Below, in pieces: positions 9,311-18,263 of a stretch of 64,000 nucleotides of DNA. Below the pieces are notes generated by a model. It ran no database searches and was not told the DNA's origin. It saw only the letters and a program-made list of their open reading frames with translations. This stretch comes from AWTP1-13 sp963797005. Its GTDB lineage: Bacteria > Pseudomonadota > Alphaproteobacteria > Rhizobiales > Hyphomicrobiaceae. Numbering within the stretch: the stretch's first letter is position 1; each line of letters starts with the position of its first letter. The position numbers were made by a program, and so were the translations under genes. The DNA lies in assembly GCA_963797005.1 (NCBI GenBank), contig CAWCOF010000002.1, forward strand, positions 62,001 through 126,000. Direction: 5' to 3'.

Positions 9311-9799
9311 TGACGGTGTGCGAGGCGAGGTTGGCGAAGCGCGGGGCGAGGGAGCCGCGCGGCGCCAGAAATTTACCGTAGGCGGACTTATCCTCGGGGG
9401 GTTGGGCGCGTGTATATGTGCGCTCGCTTCGCTCCACAAAGGGGTCGCGCTCATGAGGCGTCATCGGCGTGAGGGCGGGGTGCAGTGCCGGGCTGAGGCT
9501 GACGCGAGCCGAAGCCACGGGGTACAGCGCCGTCGCCGGGGTGAAAGTCCCAGGTTCGCGATAAGACGAAGGGCGGCGCCCGGGCCATAAATCCTGCGCG
9601 GGGCGGTGAATGGCACCGCCTGTAAAAAACTAAAGTTGCGATGCCCGCCGCCCCGTAGCCCCTTCATGCAAGCAAAACCTCGAGCGGAAAGCCGCTGCGA
9701 GGGCGAAGGTGTTTCGTTGGCGGGTGGGAAATGTTCTAGACTGGCCCCTGGCCACGAAGCCTGACAACAACCCTCCGCACCGAGCCCCAGGAAACGCCG
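9311..9799 (+). other. Non-coding 490-bp region upstream of the dehydratase gene
   Basis: No convincing ORF on either strand. It contains several short stems, including GGGCGGTG-AATG-GCACCGCC (9600-9620) followed by TGTAAAAAAC. A compact block at about 9515-9590 includes GGGGTGAAAGTCCC and AGGTTCGCGATAAG. The length and stem content would suit a structured leader RNA or small RNA for the downstream gene. I could not match it to a known riboswitch, RNase P, 6S or tmRNA. Confidence 0.35.
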
Positions 9800-11608
9800 A
9801 TGTCCAAGAAGCCGACTGCCGCCCAGATCAAGAAGCTGCGCTCGCGCCAGTGGTTTGCCAATCCCCACAACCCGGACATGACCGCCATCTACCTCGAGCG
9901 GTACATGAACTACGGCCTCTCCCGCGAGGAGCTCACCTCGGGCAAGCCGATCATCGGCATCGCCCAGTCCGGCTCGGACCTCTCGCCGTGCAACCGGCAT
10001 CACCTGGTGCTGGCGCAGCGCGTGCGCGAGGGTATCCGCGAGGCGGGCGGCGTCGCCTTCGAGTTCCCGGTGCACCCGATCCAGGAGACGGGCAAGCGGC
10101 CCACCGCCTCGCTCGACCGCAATCTCGCCTACCTCGGCCTGGTGGAAATTCTCTACGGCTATCCGATCGACGGAGTGGTGCTCACCACCGGCTGCGACAA
10201 GACCACGCCGTCGCAATTGATGGCGGCGGCCACGGTCGACATCCCCGCGATCGTGCTGTCAGGCGGCCCCATGCTCAACGGCTGGTTCCGCGGCGAGCGC
10301 ACGGGCTCGGGCACCATCGCCTGGAAGGCGCGCGAGCTTTATGCCGCCGGCGAGATCGACTTTGGCGGCATGGTCGACCTGATCGCTTCCTCGGCGCCGT
10401 CCGCCGGCCACTGCAACACCATGGGCACGGCCTCGACCATGAACTCGCTGGCCGAGGCGCTGGGCATGTCGCTGCCCGGCTGTGCCGCAATTCCCGCCCC
10501 GCATCGTGAGCGCTCCGAGATCGCCTACGAGACGGGCAAGCGCATCGTCGAGATGGTGTGGGAGGACTTGCGGCCGTCCAAGGTCATGACCAGGGAGGCG
10601 TTCGAGAACGTGATCGTGGTCAACTCGGCGATCGGCGGCTCGACCAACGCGCCCATCCACTTCAATGCGATCGCGCGGCATGTGGGCGTGAAGCTCGACA
10701 ACGACGATTGGGAGAAGATCGGCTACGAGATCCCGCTGCTCGTCAACGTGCAGCCGGCCGGCCAGTACCTGGGCGAGGAGTACCACCGCGCCGGCGGCGT
10801 GCCGGCGGTCGTCAACGAGCTGATCAAGGCCGGCAAGATCCACAAGGGCGCGCCCACCGTGTCCGGCAAGAGCATGGGGGAGAACTGCAAGGACCGGCCG
10901 ATCATCGATGCCGACGTCATCCGCCCCTACAAGAAGCCGCTCAAGGAGAAGGCGGGCTTCCTCAACCTCAAGGGCAACCTGTTCGACAGCGCCATCATGA
11001 AGACGGGCGTGATCTCCGAGGAGTTCCGCAAGCGCTATCTGTCGAACCCCAAGGATCCCAATGCCTTCGAGGGCCGCGCCATCGTCTTCGACGGCCCGGA
11101 GGACTACCACAAGCGCATCGAGGACCCCGCCCTCAAGATCGACCAGAACTGCATGCTGTTCATGCGCGGGGCGGGGCCCGTCGGCTATCCCGGCGGCGCG
11201 GAGGTCGTGAACATGCAGCCCCCCGCCTATCTCATCAAAAAGGGGATCAAGTCGCTGCCCTGCATCGGCGACGGACGCCAGTCCGGCACCTCGGGCTCGC
11301 CCTCCATTCTGAACGCCTCCCCGGAGGCTGCCACCGGTGGCGGCCTGGCGATCCTCAAGACGGGCGACCGGGTGCGCATCGACCTCAATAAGCGGACCGC
11401 TGACATATTGATCTCAAAGGAGGAACACGACCAGCGGCGGGCCGCCCTGCAGCGCCACGGCGGCTATCATTACCCGGCGCACCAGACGCCTTGGCAGGAG
11501 ATCCAGCGCGGCATGGTCGACGATTTTGCGCACGGGATGGTGCTGAAACCGGCCGTGAAATATCAGCAGATCGCCAAGACGAAGGGCGTGCCACGCGACA
11601 ACCATTGA
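9800..11608 (+). CDS. IlvD/Edd-family dehydratase (sugar-acid or dihydroxy-acid dehydratase)
   Basis: A 602-residue iron-sulfur dehydratase. The three cluster cysteines are visible: C64 (SDLSPCNRHH), C130 (TTGCDKTTPS, with the adjacent Lys used in the active site) and C203 (AGHCNTMGTA). The C-terminal swivel domain has GDGRQSGTSGSPSILN. Family members dehydrate dihydroxy-acids (IlvD), 6-phosphogluconate (Edd) or aldonic acids such as L-arabinonate and D-xylonate. The sequence style (GKPIIGIAQSGSDLSPCNRHH) is closer to the pentonate dehydratases with [2Fe-2S] clusters than to housekeeping IlvD. No sugar catabolism genes flank it. The ATG at 9800 has AGGAAAC upstream. Confidence 0.85.
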   Translation: MSKKPTAAQIKKLRSRQWFANPHNPDMTAIYLERYMNYGLSREELTSGKPIIGIAQSGSDLSPCNRHHLVLAQRVREGIREAGGVAFEFPVHPIQETGKRPTASLDRNLAYLGLVEILYGYPIDGVVLTTGCDKTTPSQLMAAATVDIPAIVLSGGPMLNGWFRGERTGSGTIAWKARELYAAGEIDFGGMVDLIASSAPSAGHCNTMGTASTMNSLAEALGMSLPGCAAIPAPHRERSEIAYETGKRIVEMVWEDLRPSKVMTREAFENVIVVNSAIGGSTNAPIHFNAIARHVGVKLDNDDWEKIGYEIPLLVNVQPAGQYLGEEYHRAGGVPAVVNELIKAGKIHKGAPTVSGKSMGENCKDRPIIDADVIRPYKKPLKEKAGFLNLKGNLFDSAIMKTGVISEEFRKRYLSNPKDPNAFEGRAIVFDGPEDYHKRIEDPALKIDQNCMLFMRGAGPVGYPGGAEVVNMQPPAYLIKKGIKSLPCIGDGRQSGTSGSPSILNASPEAATGGGLAILKTGDRVRIDLNKRTADILISKEEHDQRRAALQRHGGYHYPAHQTPWQEIQRGMVDDFAHGMVLKPAVKYQQIAKTKGVPRDNH

Positions 11609-11754
11609 ACGACGGCCTGCCATGCTGCCGCGCCACAATGGCGCGGCATCTCCGCCACAAATGCGGACCTTTTGGCGTTCTAGTGGCGCGCCGGCCTAGA
11701 CGGAAAAGTCAGTTTGCCCCGTTCTAGGCCCGGATGAACCCCAGGAGACCCAAA

Positions 11755-12087
11755 ATGCGTGTCGTTGCTGCTTGTGTTGCACTCGGCCTCGCTTTCAGTC
11801 CCGCTCTCGCCGCAGATCCGAAGGTCGACGCCTCGATCAAGACCTTCAAGGCGGTCGGCGCGGATGCAGGAAAGCTGAAGACCTTTTGCGACATGCTGAA
11901 GGCCATGGATGCCGCAGGCGATTCGCCTTCACCCGCCGCCCAGTCCCAAATCGACGGTTACACGAAACAGCTGGGAGCCGACTTCACGACGGCATGGAGC
12001 GCGGGCGATGACCTGGACGAGAATTCCGACGACGGAAAAGTGTGGAGCGAAGCGATCGACGAGCTGGCAAACAAGTGCCCGCAGTAG
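11755..12087 (+). CDS. Small exported protein of unknown function
   Basis: The predicted 110-residue protein starts with a clear signal peptide (MRVVAACVALGLAFSPALA, cleavage before ADPKVD). The mature part is about 91 residues and acidic, with two cysteines (in TFCDML and NKCPQ) that could form a disulfide. The ATG at 11755 has AGGAG 9 nt upstream; a possible earlier ATG at 11734 lacks one. No recognised domain. It is convergent with the thioesterase gene, 12 bp from its end. A periplasmic location is inferred from the signal peptide. Confidence 0.72.
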   Translation: MRVVAACVALGLAFSPALAADPKVDASIKTFKAVGADAGKLKTFCDMLKAMDAAGDSPSPAAQSQIDGYTKQLGADFTTAWSAGDDLDENSDDGKVWSEAIDELANKCPQ

Positions 12088-12099
12088 GTAGGCCGGTCG

Positions 12100-12576
12100 T
12101 CACACCTCCAGGATGAGGCAGGTGGTCGTGGCGTGGGCGAGCAGGTTGCCGCCCACGTCGACGATCCGTCCCTCAGCCGTGCCCGAGCGGCGGCCCACGT
12201 GCAGCGACCGCCCCTCGGCCCGGACGAGACCCGTCTTGTCGGTGATCGGGCGCACCAGGTTTACCTTGAACTCCAAGGTGGTGTAGGCCGAGCCGGCGGG
12301 GAGGTTGGTCTGCAGCGCGCAGCTCATGCAGGAATCGAGCAGCGTCGCCATCACGCCGCCGTGCACCGTGCCAATGGGATTGTAGTGCTTGAGCGCGGGC
12401 GTCATCGTGAAGAGCGCGAAGCCCGGCGCCACCTCGGCCAGCGTGAAGCCCAAAGTCTCGGTGATCGGCGGCGCCGGCAGCCGCCCGTCGACAATGGCCT
12501 GCAGGAAGGCGAGCCCGCTCATGCTCTTGAGCTGCTCGATGGTCGGCACGCCGATGTTGCTTTTCTGCTCGGTCAT
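12100..12576 (-). CDS. PaaI-type hotdog-fold thioesterase
   Basis: The 158-residue protein carries the hotdog thioesterase core: HYNPIGTVHGGVMATLLDSCMSCA (about residues 64-87), in which the GxVHGG loop and following Asp match PaaI/YdiI acyl-CoA thioesterases. LEFKVNLVRPI forms the next strand. The natural acyl-CoA substrate cannot be read from sequence. The ATG at 12576 was chosen; a GTG at 12606 overlapping the Lrp stop codon (GTGA) is an alternative and would mean translational coupling. Either way the gene lies directly downstream of the Lrp regulator and is probably cotranscribed. Confidence 0.85.
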   Translation of the reverse strand: MTEQKSNIGVPTIEQLKSMSGLAFLQAIVDGRLPAPPITETLGFTLAEVAPGFALFTMTPALKHYNPIGTVHGGVMATLLDSCMSCALQTNLPAGSAYTTLEFKVNLVRPITDKTGLVRAEGRSLHVGRRSGTAEGRIVDVGGNLLAHATTTCLILEV

Positions 12577-12602
12577 CCAAGGTCTCGTGGGTTGGGCGCG
12601 GG

Positions 12603-13118
12603 TCACGCGCCGCGTGCTGCGCGCGATGCTCTGCCTTTCGGCTCCTCCACGCGCGGCAGGGCGAAGTCCAGCGGCAGCGCGGTGGTGTACTTGATCTGCT
12701 CCATGGCGAACGCGGACGACACCTTGGAGATCTCGATGCGCGAGATGAGCTTCTTGTAGAAGGCGTCGTAGGCGGCGATGTCGGGCACCACGACGCGCAG
12801 GAGGTAGTCGACCTCCCCGCTCATGCGATAGAACTCGACCACCTCGGGAAAGTCGACGACGGCGGCATGGAAGCGCTCGAGCCAGGCCAGCGAGTGCTCG
12901 TCGGTCTTGATCGAGACGAATACGGTCACCCCGACATTGACGCGCGGCGGGGCGAGCACGGCCACGCGCCGGCTGATGACGCCGGCCTCCTCGAGCTTCT
13001 GGATGCGGCGCCAGCAGGGCGTGGTCGACAGGCCCACCTCCTTGCCGATGTCGGCCACGGGGCGCGTGCAGTCTTGCTGCAGGATACTCAAGATCTTGAT
13101 GTCCATCTCGTCGAGCAT
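12603..13118 (-). CDS. Lrp/AsnC-family transcriptional regulator
   Basis: The 171-residue protein has an N-terminal winged HTH (DEMDIKILSILQQDCTRPVADIGKEVGLSTTPCWRRI, shown here by position: about residues 3-40) and a C-terminal RAM ligand-binding domain (VEFYRMSGEVDYLLRVVV). Lrp/AsnC regulators sense amino acids or related metabolites. The start at 13118 has GGGAG 8 nt before it; a GTG three codons earlier is possible. The gene directly precedes the PaaI-type thioesterase on the same strand. An extended C-terminal tail (LPRVEEPKGRASRAARGA) is variable. Confidence 0.93.
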   Translation of the reverse strand: MLDEMDIKILSILQQDCTRPVADIGKEVGLSTTPCWRRIQKLEEAGVISRRVAVLAPPRVNVGVTVFVSIKTDEHSLAWLERFHAAVVDFPEVVEFYRMSGEVDYLLRVVVPDIAAYDAFYKKLISRIEISKVSSAFAMEQIKYTTALPLDFALPRVEEPKGRASRAARGA

Positions 13119-13281
13119 GGCGCGCACTCCCGGGGCTATGGGTCGGAACGATTTTCTAATGTTGGCCCGGAAATGTGCGTAGGGGAGGATGCTAGTTGGG
13201 TCAAGCCAGGTCTGGCCAATGCAAATATTTCATGGTGCCCCGCAGCCGCGCTCATCCGTGTGCGTGCAGGCCCGGGCGGCC

Positions 13282-13902
13282 TCAAAGCAGCCGGCCGATC
13301 TCGCGGCGGAGCCTGGGCAGCAGCTCGCGCTCGAACCAGGGATTGGCGGCGAGCCAGGCGTTGTTGCGCCAGGACGGGTGCGGCAGCGGCACGGAGCGTG
13401 GCCGGGACGGAGCATCGAGCAGGGCGCGCCAGCTCCGGACCGTGTCGGTCATGCTCGCGCGCGCCGCAGGGCCCAGATGCCAGCGTTGGGCGTAGCTGCC
13501 GACGGTGAGGATCAGCTCCAGCTGGGGCATGGCGGCGAACAGGCGCTCGTGCCAGGCGCGCGCGCATTCGCGTCGCGGCGGCAGGTCGCCGCCGGCGCGG
13601 TCGTGCCCCGGAAAGCAGAAGCCCATGGGCACGATGGCGATGCGCGCCTGGTCGTAGAATTGCTCGCGCGAGAGACCGAGCCAGCCGCGCAGGCGATCGC
13701 CGGAAGGGTCGGTGAAGGGGATGCCGGAGGCGTGCACGCGCACGCCCGGCGCCTGGCTGGAGATGCAGATGCGGGCAGTCGCGCTCTCGCGCAAGACCGG
13801 GCGCGGCGCGTGCGGCAGGGGGACGCCTTCCGGGCGATCGATGCAGATGCGGCAGGCCCGGATCTCGCGCCCGATCCGGTGGAGCTCGCGCGCGGCGCTC
13901 AT
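13282..13902 (-). CDS. Uracil-DNA glycosylase superfamily protein
   Basis: The 206-residue protein has the superfamily nucleotide pocket: ICISSQAPG (about residues 45-53) followed by SGIPFTDPSGDRLRGWLG (about 59-76), and a C-terminal HPSWRNN loop in place of the usual HPS motif of DNA-intercalating glycosylases. Two N-terminal cysteines (CRIC) occur but not the full four-cysteine cluster of family 4/5 enzymes. It could excise uracil, or be a non-catalytic relative. The start ATG overlaps the MBL-fold gene stop (ATGA at 13902-13899), so the two genes are coupled. Confidence 0.82.
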   Translation of the reverse strand: MSAARELHRIGREIRACRICIDRPEGVPLPHAPRPVLRESATARICISSQAPGVRVHASGIPFTDPSGDRLRGWLGLSREQFYDQARIAIVPMGFCFPGHDRAGGDLPPRRECARAWHERLFAAMPQLELILTVGSYAQRWHLGPAARASMTDTVRSWRALLDAPSRPRSVPLPHPSWRNNAWLAANPWFERELLPRLRREIGRLL

Positions 13903-14642
13903 ACGTCGACGACGAGCCCGTCCTCGGCCAGCACCACGCGCGGGTCCTTGATATCGCCGCGGCGCGCGAGCATCGCCTCGGACATATGCGTGAGCATGAC
14001 CCGTTTGGCGCCGATGCGATCGAGCTCCTTGGCAATCGTCGTCCAGCTCAGGTGATAGCGGGGCGAGCCTTCGAAGCTCGAGCATTCCATGATGTAGAGG
14101 TCGGCGGCGCGCCCGGCCGGCACGAGGCTCTCCGTCCATTGCGTGTCGCCGGTGAAGGCCAGCACCTTGCCCGCAACATCGAAGCGCAGCGCATGCGAGG
14201 GGGCGCCGGAGGGGTGGTCGACCTCGAAGGCGGCAACATGGACGCAACCCACGTCGAGCGGCGCCTCCTTCGTCACTTCCCGGAAGCGCATGTCGAAGCG
14301 GCGCGACACTGTCGAGGAGCCGGGGAACAGAGCCTCGGCCGCCATCTCGAAGCGTGCCTTGATGGTCGGCGGGCCGATGACGGTGAGCGGCGTCGTGCGC
14401 TTGGCCACGTGCTGGGCGTGGATCAGCCACCAGACGAGCCCGGCATAGTGATCGCCGTGCAGGTGGGAGATGAAGATGGTCTCGATGGCGTTGGGATCGA
14501 TCCCGAGCCGGGTGAGGCCCATCAGCGTCGTTGCCCCACAGTCGATCAGGAAGCGCGTGTCGGCTGCTTCGACGTGGTAGCTGGTTTGCAGGCGCCCGCC
14601 CGAGCCAAAGGCGTCGCCGCAGCCTATGACGGTCAGTTTCAT
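13899..14642 (-). CDS. MBL-fold metallo-hydrolase, RNase Z-like
   Basis: The 247-residue metallo-beta-lactamase-fold protein has the zinc motif HLHGDH (H60, H62, D64, H65), an FTGDT segment and a C-terminal LTHMSE histidine. The MKLTVIGCGDAFGSGGR opening and the arrangement of motifs resemble RNase Z/arylsulfatase-type phosphodiesterases, though the exosite arm of true tRNase Z is not evident. The start at 14642 was chosen because the conserved first strand begins there; GTG/ATG alternatives lie up to 6 codons upstream. It is translationally coupled to the downstream glycosylase-family gene. Confidence 0.85.
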   Translation of the reverse strand: MKLTVIGCGDAFGSGGRLQTSYHVEAADTRFLIDCGATTLMGLTRLGIDPNAIETIFISHLHGDHYAGLVWWLIHAQHVAKRTTPLTVIGPPTIKARFEMAAEALFPGSSTVSRRFDMRFREVTKEAPLDVGCVHVAAFEVDHPSGAPSHALRFDVAGKVLAFTGDTQWTESLVPAGRAADLYIMECSSFEGSPRYHLSWTTIAKELDRIGAKRVMLTHMSEAMLARRGDIKDPRVVLAEDGLVVDV

Positions 14643-14755
14643 GCACCGGCCTCGCATCAAAGGAGATGGGTCGCAGGCTTGAACGCGATCCGCCCGGCGG
14701 TCTGTTACCTAGGGAACAGGCGAACGACCCTGGGCATTCGCAGACCGGCAGCCCG

Positions 14756-15367
14756 TCAGGCCTTGGCGCTGGGCCGGGCCGAGACCTCCTCGTGCCAGCG
14801 GGCGAGGTTTTTGAGGCCCTCGGGCCGCTCGATGCGCGCCGGCTTCATGAAGTCGATCGCCACCAGCGCGGTAATGTCCGCCACCGAGTAGTCGTCTCCG
14901 GCAACGAAGCGCCGTTTTGCCAGCTCCTCGTCGAGGTAGCTGAGAACTTCCTGCGCGCGCGGCTTGTTGGCTTCGCCCCAGGCGCCCACCTGCGGCACCT
15001 CCATCTGGGCCATGGCCGGGTGCAGATGGCGGAAAGCCTGGGCGACGCTGAAGAGCAGGTTCAGCTCCATGCGCCGGTTCCACATCTCGACCATGGCGCG
15101 GCCCAGGGCGCCCTTGCCGAACAGTGCCGGCTCCGGCTTCGTCTCCTCGAAGTAGCGGCAGATCGCGATAGTCTCCGACAAGGTCGTACCGTCGTCGAGG
15201 ACCAGAACCGGCACGCGCTGGAAGCGGTTGAGCTTGGTGAAGTCGGCCGACTTCTGCGCCCCCTGCCCGAGGTCGATGTCCTCGAAGGGGACCTGGATGC
15301 CCTTCTCGGCCAGGAATATGCGCACACGCCGCGGATTGGGTGCCACTTTCGCTTGCACGATCTTCAT
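14756..15367 (-). CDS. Glutathione S-transferase family protein
   Basis: The 203-residue protein has a thioredoxin-like N-terminal domain (MKIVQAKVAPNPRRVRIFL, with the glutathione-binding VPVLVLDDGTTLSETIAIC about residues 52-70) and an all-alpha C-terminal domain ending in the N-capping segment DYSVADITALVAIDFM. It belongs to the large soluble GST family of detoxification and cis-trans isomerisation enzymes. The ATG at 15367 has AGGAG 10 nt upstream. It stands alone between the MBL gene and the divergent histidine kinase. The substrate is unknown. Confidence 0.9.
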   Translation of the reverse strand: MKIVQAKVAPNPRRVRIFLAEKGIQVPFEDIDLGQGAQKSADFTKLNRFQRVPVLVLDDGTTLSETIAICRYFEETKPEPALFGKGALGRAMVEMWNRRMELNLLFSVAQAFRHLHPAMAQMEVPQVGAWGEANKPRAQEVLSYLDEELAKRRFVAGDDYSVADITALVAIDFMKPARIERPEGLKNLARWHEEVSARPSAKA

Positions 15368-15613
15368 GGGGAAGGGGCTCCTGACGCAGGGCTGGCTTGA
15401 GAGTGGTAACGGAGGCACGGCGGCGGTGCAAGCAAGACACGTTCCGCCGCCACGGACCGATTGGCGGTCGTTACAAGTCGCCTTGAACGTGCCCGCACAA
15501 GCCTTTGATAAACCGGATGTTAGGGATTTCCCGCAAGATTGACGGTTTGCCAACGCTCGCAGTTAAGCGCCGGCAGGGGATACTGCGTCCACCGGCATCT
15601 TGCGAGGGAGACG

Positions 15614-17215
15614 ATGCGAGGCGAGGAGACCACCGCGAGCCGGCTGCCGCGGGCGCGCGCCAAAGATCCCCGCGCCGCCACGCAGGAACAGGTGCGCGAG
15701 CTGCGCGCCCGCCTTACCCAGGGTACGGACCTTAAGCCGGAGTTCGAGTACGAGCTCCTGGCGATGTTCGTGCGCAACGAGCTCTCCGCCCGCGTCACGC
15801 TGCCCCTGCTCGCCGTCATCTTCTCGCTGGCCTCCATGTTCTGGGCGCCGGTGCTGCAGGCTTCGGCTTGGCTGGCGACCGTCATTTCGATGAAGTTCTT
15901 CATGATCGCTGCGTGCCGGAAGTTCCTGGCCCAGCCGCGCAACGAGGTGCGCGTCGACAAGGCGCGGTTGAAGTTCGTGTGGCTCGAGCTGGCGAGCGGG
16001 CTCGCCTGGGGCGGCATGGCGGTCGTGGGGCTCGGCGGCGGCGACACCGCCTCCCACGTCTTTATTCTGACCTCGCTGATCGTGCTGCTGGCGATCCGCA
16101 TGACGTTCGCCTCGGCGGTGATGACGATCCTCTACGTCGGCACCATTCCGATGACGATGGCGGTGGTAATCCGCCTGCTGATGCAAGGCCATCCGTTCTA
16201 TCTCGCCATGGCGGCGATGGCGATCGGGCTGCACGTCTATTTCGTCTTCCTTGCCAAGGGGCTCAACTCCACCGCTCTTGCCATGCTGGAGTTTCGCGCC
16301 GAGAAGGACGCCCTGATCGCCGAGATCGAGGAGGAGAAATCCATCTCCGATGAGGCGCGCCGACGGGCGGAAGGCGCCAACGTTGCCAAGTCGCGCTTCC
16401 TCGCCACCATGAGCCATGAGCTGCGCACCCCGCTCAACGCCATCCTCGGCTTCTCGGAGGTGATGAAGACCGAGGTGCTCGGCCCCATGCACAGCGAGCT
16501 TTACAAGGAATATGCCGGCAACATCCACGACAGCGGCAAGCATCTTCTGCAGCTGATCAACGAGATCCTGGACCTGTCGCGCATCGAAGCCGGCCGCTAC
16601 GAGCTGCACGAGGAGCCGGTTCGCCTCACCGACGTGATCGAGGATTGCCTGCGCCTGCTGAACCTGCGGGCGGAGAGCAAGGGCCTGCAGGTCGTGCGCG
16701 ACTTCCGGCACAACCTCGAGCAGATCTGGGCGGACGAGCGCGCGATCAGGCAGATCTGCCTCAACCTGATGTCGAACGCGCTCAAGTTCACGCCGCGGGG
16801 CGGACGCATCACGCTGAGCGTTTCCACCACGCGGGAAGGCGGGCAGATGCTGAGCGTCAGGGACACGGGCCCCGGCATTCCCAAGGAGGAGATCCCGCGC
16901 GTGATGCAGGCCTTCGGCCAGGGCTCGCTCGCGCACCAGACCGCCGAGGGGGGCACCGGTCTGGGCCTGCCCATCGTGCAGAACCTGGTGACCCTGCATG
17001 GGGGAACGTTCGAGTTGCACTCGGAGTTGCGCAAAGGCACCGAAGCCGTGGTCATCTTGCCAAAGAGCAGGGTGTTGCGCACGATGCCGCCGCTGCAGCC
17101 GCTGGGTCAGGAGCGGCACCGCCGGCAGGCTTCCGATCCGGGCTGGCGGCAATCGAGAGCCCAGACGCTCGACGAACCCACCCTGCGGGTTGGAGAATCC
17201 ACAGCAACGCCCTGA
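15614..17215 (+). CDS. Membrane sensor histidine kinase, PleC/DivJ/PdhS-like
   Basis: The 533-residue protein has about four to six hydrophobic segments (about residues 60-215), a short coiled stretch, then a HisKA domain with H268 (MSHELRTPLNAILGFSEVM) and an HATPase domain (N box LMSNALKFTP, G boxes DTGPGIP and GTGLGLPIV). The H-box neighbourhood, with KSRFLATMSHELRTPLN and INEILDLSRIEAGRYEL, is characteristic of the alphaproteobacterial cell-cycle kinases PleC, DivJ and PdhS that act on DivK. Direct involvement in that pathway is inference. The ATG at 15614 has GAGGGAGA just before it. No response regulator is adjacent. Confidence 0.9.
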   Translation: MRGEETTASRLPRARAKDPRAATQEQVRELRARLTQGTDLKPEFEYELLAMFVRNELSARVTLPLLAVIFSLASMFWAPVLQASAWLATVISMKFFMIAACRKFLAQPRNEVRVDKARLKFVWLELASGLAWGGMAVVGLGGGDTASHVFILTSLIVLLAIRMTFASAVMTILYVGTIPMTMAVVIRLLMQGHPFYLAMAAMAIGLHVYFVFLAKGLNSTALAMLEFRAEKDALIAEIEEEKSISDEARRRAEGANVAKSRFLATMSHELRTPLNAILGFSEVMKTEVLGPMHSELYKEYAGNIHDSGKHLLQLINEILDLSRIEAGRYELHEEPVRLTDVIEDCLRLLNLRAESKGLQVVRDFRHNLEQIWADERAIRQICLNLMSNALKFTPRGGRITLSVSTTREGGQMLSVRDTGPGIPKEEIPRVMQAFGQGSLAHQTAEGGTGLGLPIVQNLVTLHGGTFELHSELRKGTEAVVILPKSRVLRTMPPLQPLGQERHRRQASDPGWRQSRAQTLDEPTLRVGESTATP

Positions 17216-17296
17216 CTTCGATTGTCAGTCGCCCCGCCGGTCCCTACATTTCCGTGTGAGAGGGGTACGCCCCTCGGTGCGGCTTAACGAAGGTTC

Positions 17297-17491
17297 ATGG
17301 AAAGTCCGTGCGTCCAAATTTGCGTGATTGACGCAGGCAGTGGCTTGTGTGCCGGTTGCGGCCGATCGATCGCGGAAATCGCCGGGTGGGCGGCGATGAC
17401 GGACGCAGAGCGCAAGCGTATCATGCGCGACTTGCCGCAACGGCGTCGGCAGGCGTTGCTCGTGGCGGGGCCGCCTCTGGTGGAGAAGTAG
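17297..17491 (+). CDS. DUF1289 small cysteine-rich protein
   Basis: A 64-residue protein with the family pattern of four cysteines at C5, C9, C18 and C21 (SPCVQIC, then LCAGCGRS), likely to bind zinc or an Fe-S cluster. A tryptophan (IAGWAAMTDAERKRIM) and a short basic helix follow. The function of the family is not established. The ATG follows GAAGG closely. It lies 4 bp before the first aspartic protease gene and is probably cotranscribed with it, a linkage worth comparing across genomes. Confidence 0.88.
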   Translation: MESPCVQICVIDAGSGLCAGCGRSIAEIAGWAAMTDAERKRIMRDLPQRRRQALLVAGPPLVEK

Positions 17492-17495
17492 CTGC

Positions 17496-18203
17496 ATGGG
17501 CGCGTGGATCGCTCTGACCCTGCTCGTGATCGCCGGTCTGGCGCTTCTGCTGCGCGCGGACGCGGGCTCTATCGCCGGCTTCGACCCATCCGATTTCGCC
17601 ATCGCCGTCGCCGGCGTTGCCATGCTGATCTTTCTGGCCTCCTCGATTGCCGGGAGCTATCGCGGCAGGACCGGGCAGGCCGTGCGGGACCTGCTGTCCT
17701 GGTCGATGATCGCGCTGATCCTGGTGGCCGGGTACAGCTATCGCGAGGAGATCCTCGGCCTCAGCCACAGGGTGGCGGGCGAGCTGCTGCCTCCCGGCAC
17801 GATCCTGCGGGCCGATGCGCAGGTCGAGGGCGAGCAGTCGGTGCGGATCCGCCGCCGGCCTGACGGACATTTCGTCGTCAGGATTCGCGCCAACGGCACG
17901 TCGCTGCGGATGCTCGTCGACACGGGAGCCTCGACGGTGGTGCTGAAGCCGACGGATGCCCGGCGCTTGGGCATCCAGGTCGATCGGCTGGACTATGGCG
18001 TGCCGGTGCAAACGGCAAACGGGACCACCTATGCGGCGCATGTGCGCCTGCACAGCCTGTCGCTTGGGCCCATCAACCTTAAGAATGTCGAGGCGCTGGT
18101 GGCCAAGCCCGGGACGCTGAAGGACAATCTGCTCGGTATGAGTTTCTTAAGTCGCCTGCGCTCATATGAATTTACCGGCGATTTCCTGACCCTGAAAATC
18201 TGA
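17496..18203 (+). CDS. Membrane-anchored retropepsin-like aspartic protease (TIGR02281 type)
   Basis: The 235-residue protein has three N-terminal hydrophobic segments (about residues 3-20, 33-53 and 68-82). A soluble single-lobe aspartic protease domain follows, with the catalytic triad D142-T143-G144 in MLVDTGASTVVL and a C-terminal LLGMSFLSRL strand. Such proteins must dimerise to form an active site, like retropepsins. The family is annotated as clan AA aspartic protease, typical of alphaproteobacteria. The ATG at 17496 has GGAGAAG upstream. A second protease gene of the same family follows at 18264. Confidence 0.9.
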   Translation: MGAWIALTLLVIAGLALLLRADAGSIAGFDPSDFAIAVAGVAMLIFLASSIAGSYRGRTGQAVRDLLSWSMIALILVAGYSYREEILGLSHRVAGELLPPGTILRADAQVEGEQSVRIRRRPDGHFVVRIRANGTSLRMLVDTGASTVVLKPTDARRLGIQVDRLDYGVPVQTANGTTYAAHVRLHSLSLGPINLKNVEALVAKPGTLKDNLLGMSFLSRLRSYEFTGDFLTLKI

Positions 18204-18263
18204 GGCGCCTTCCGTTCGGATGTGGGTCTCGGGGCCCCGCAGCGAGCGAGCGTGTGGCGCGTC

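Noticed and set aside
9515..9590. Possible FMN or cobalamin riboswitch or RNase P (GGGGTGAAAGTCCC)
   Set aside because: The short GGTGAAAGTCC-like match is not accompanied by the other conserved boxes of those RNAs, and the downstream gene is not a riboflavin or cobalamin gene.
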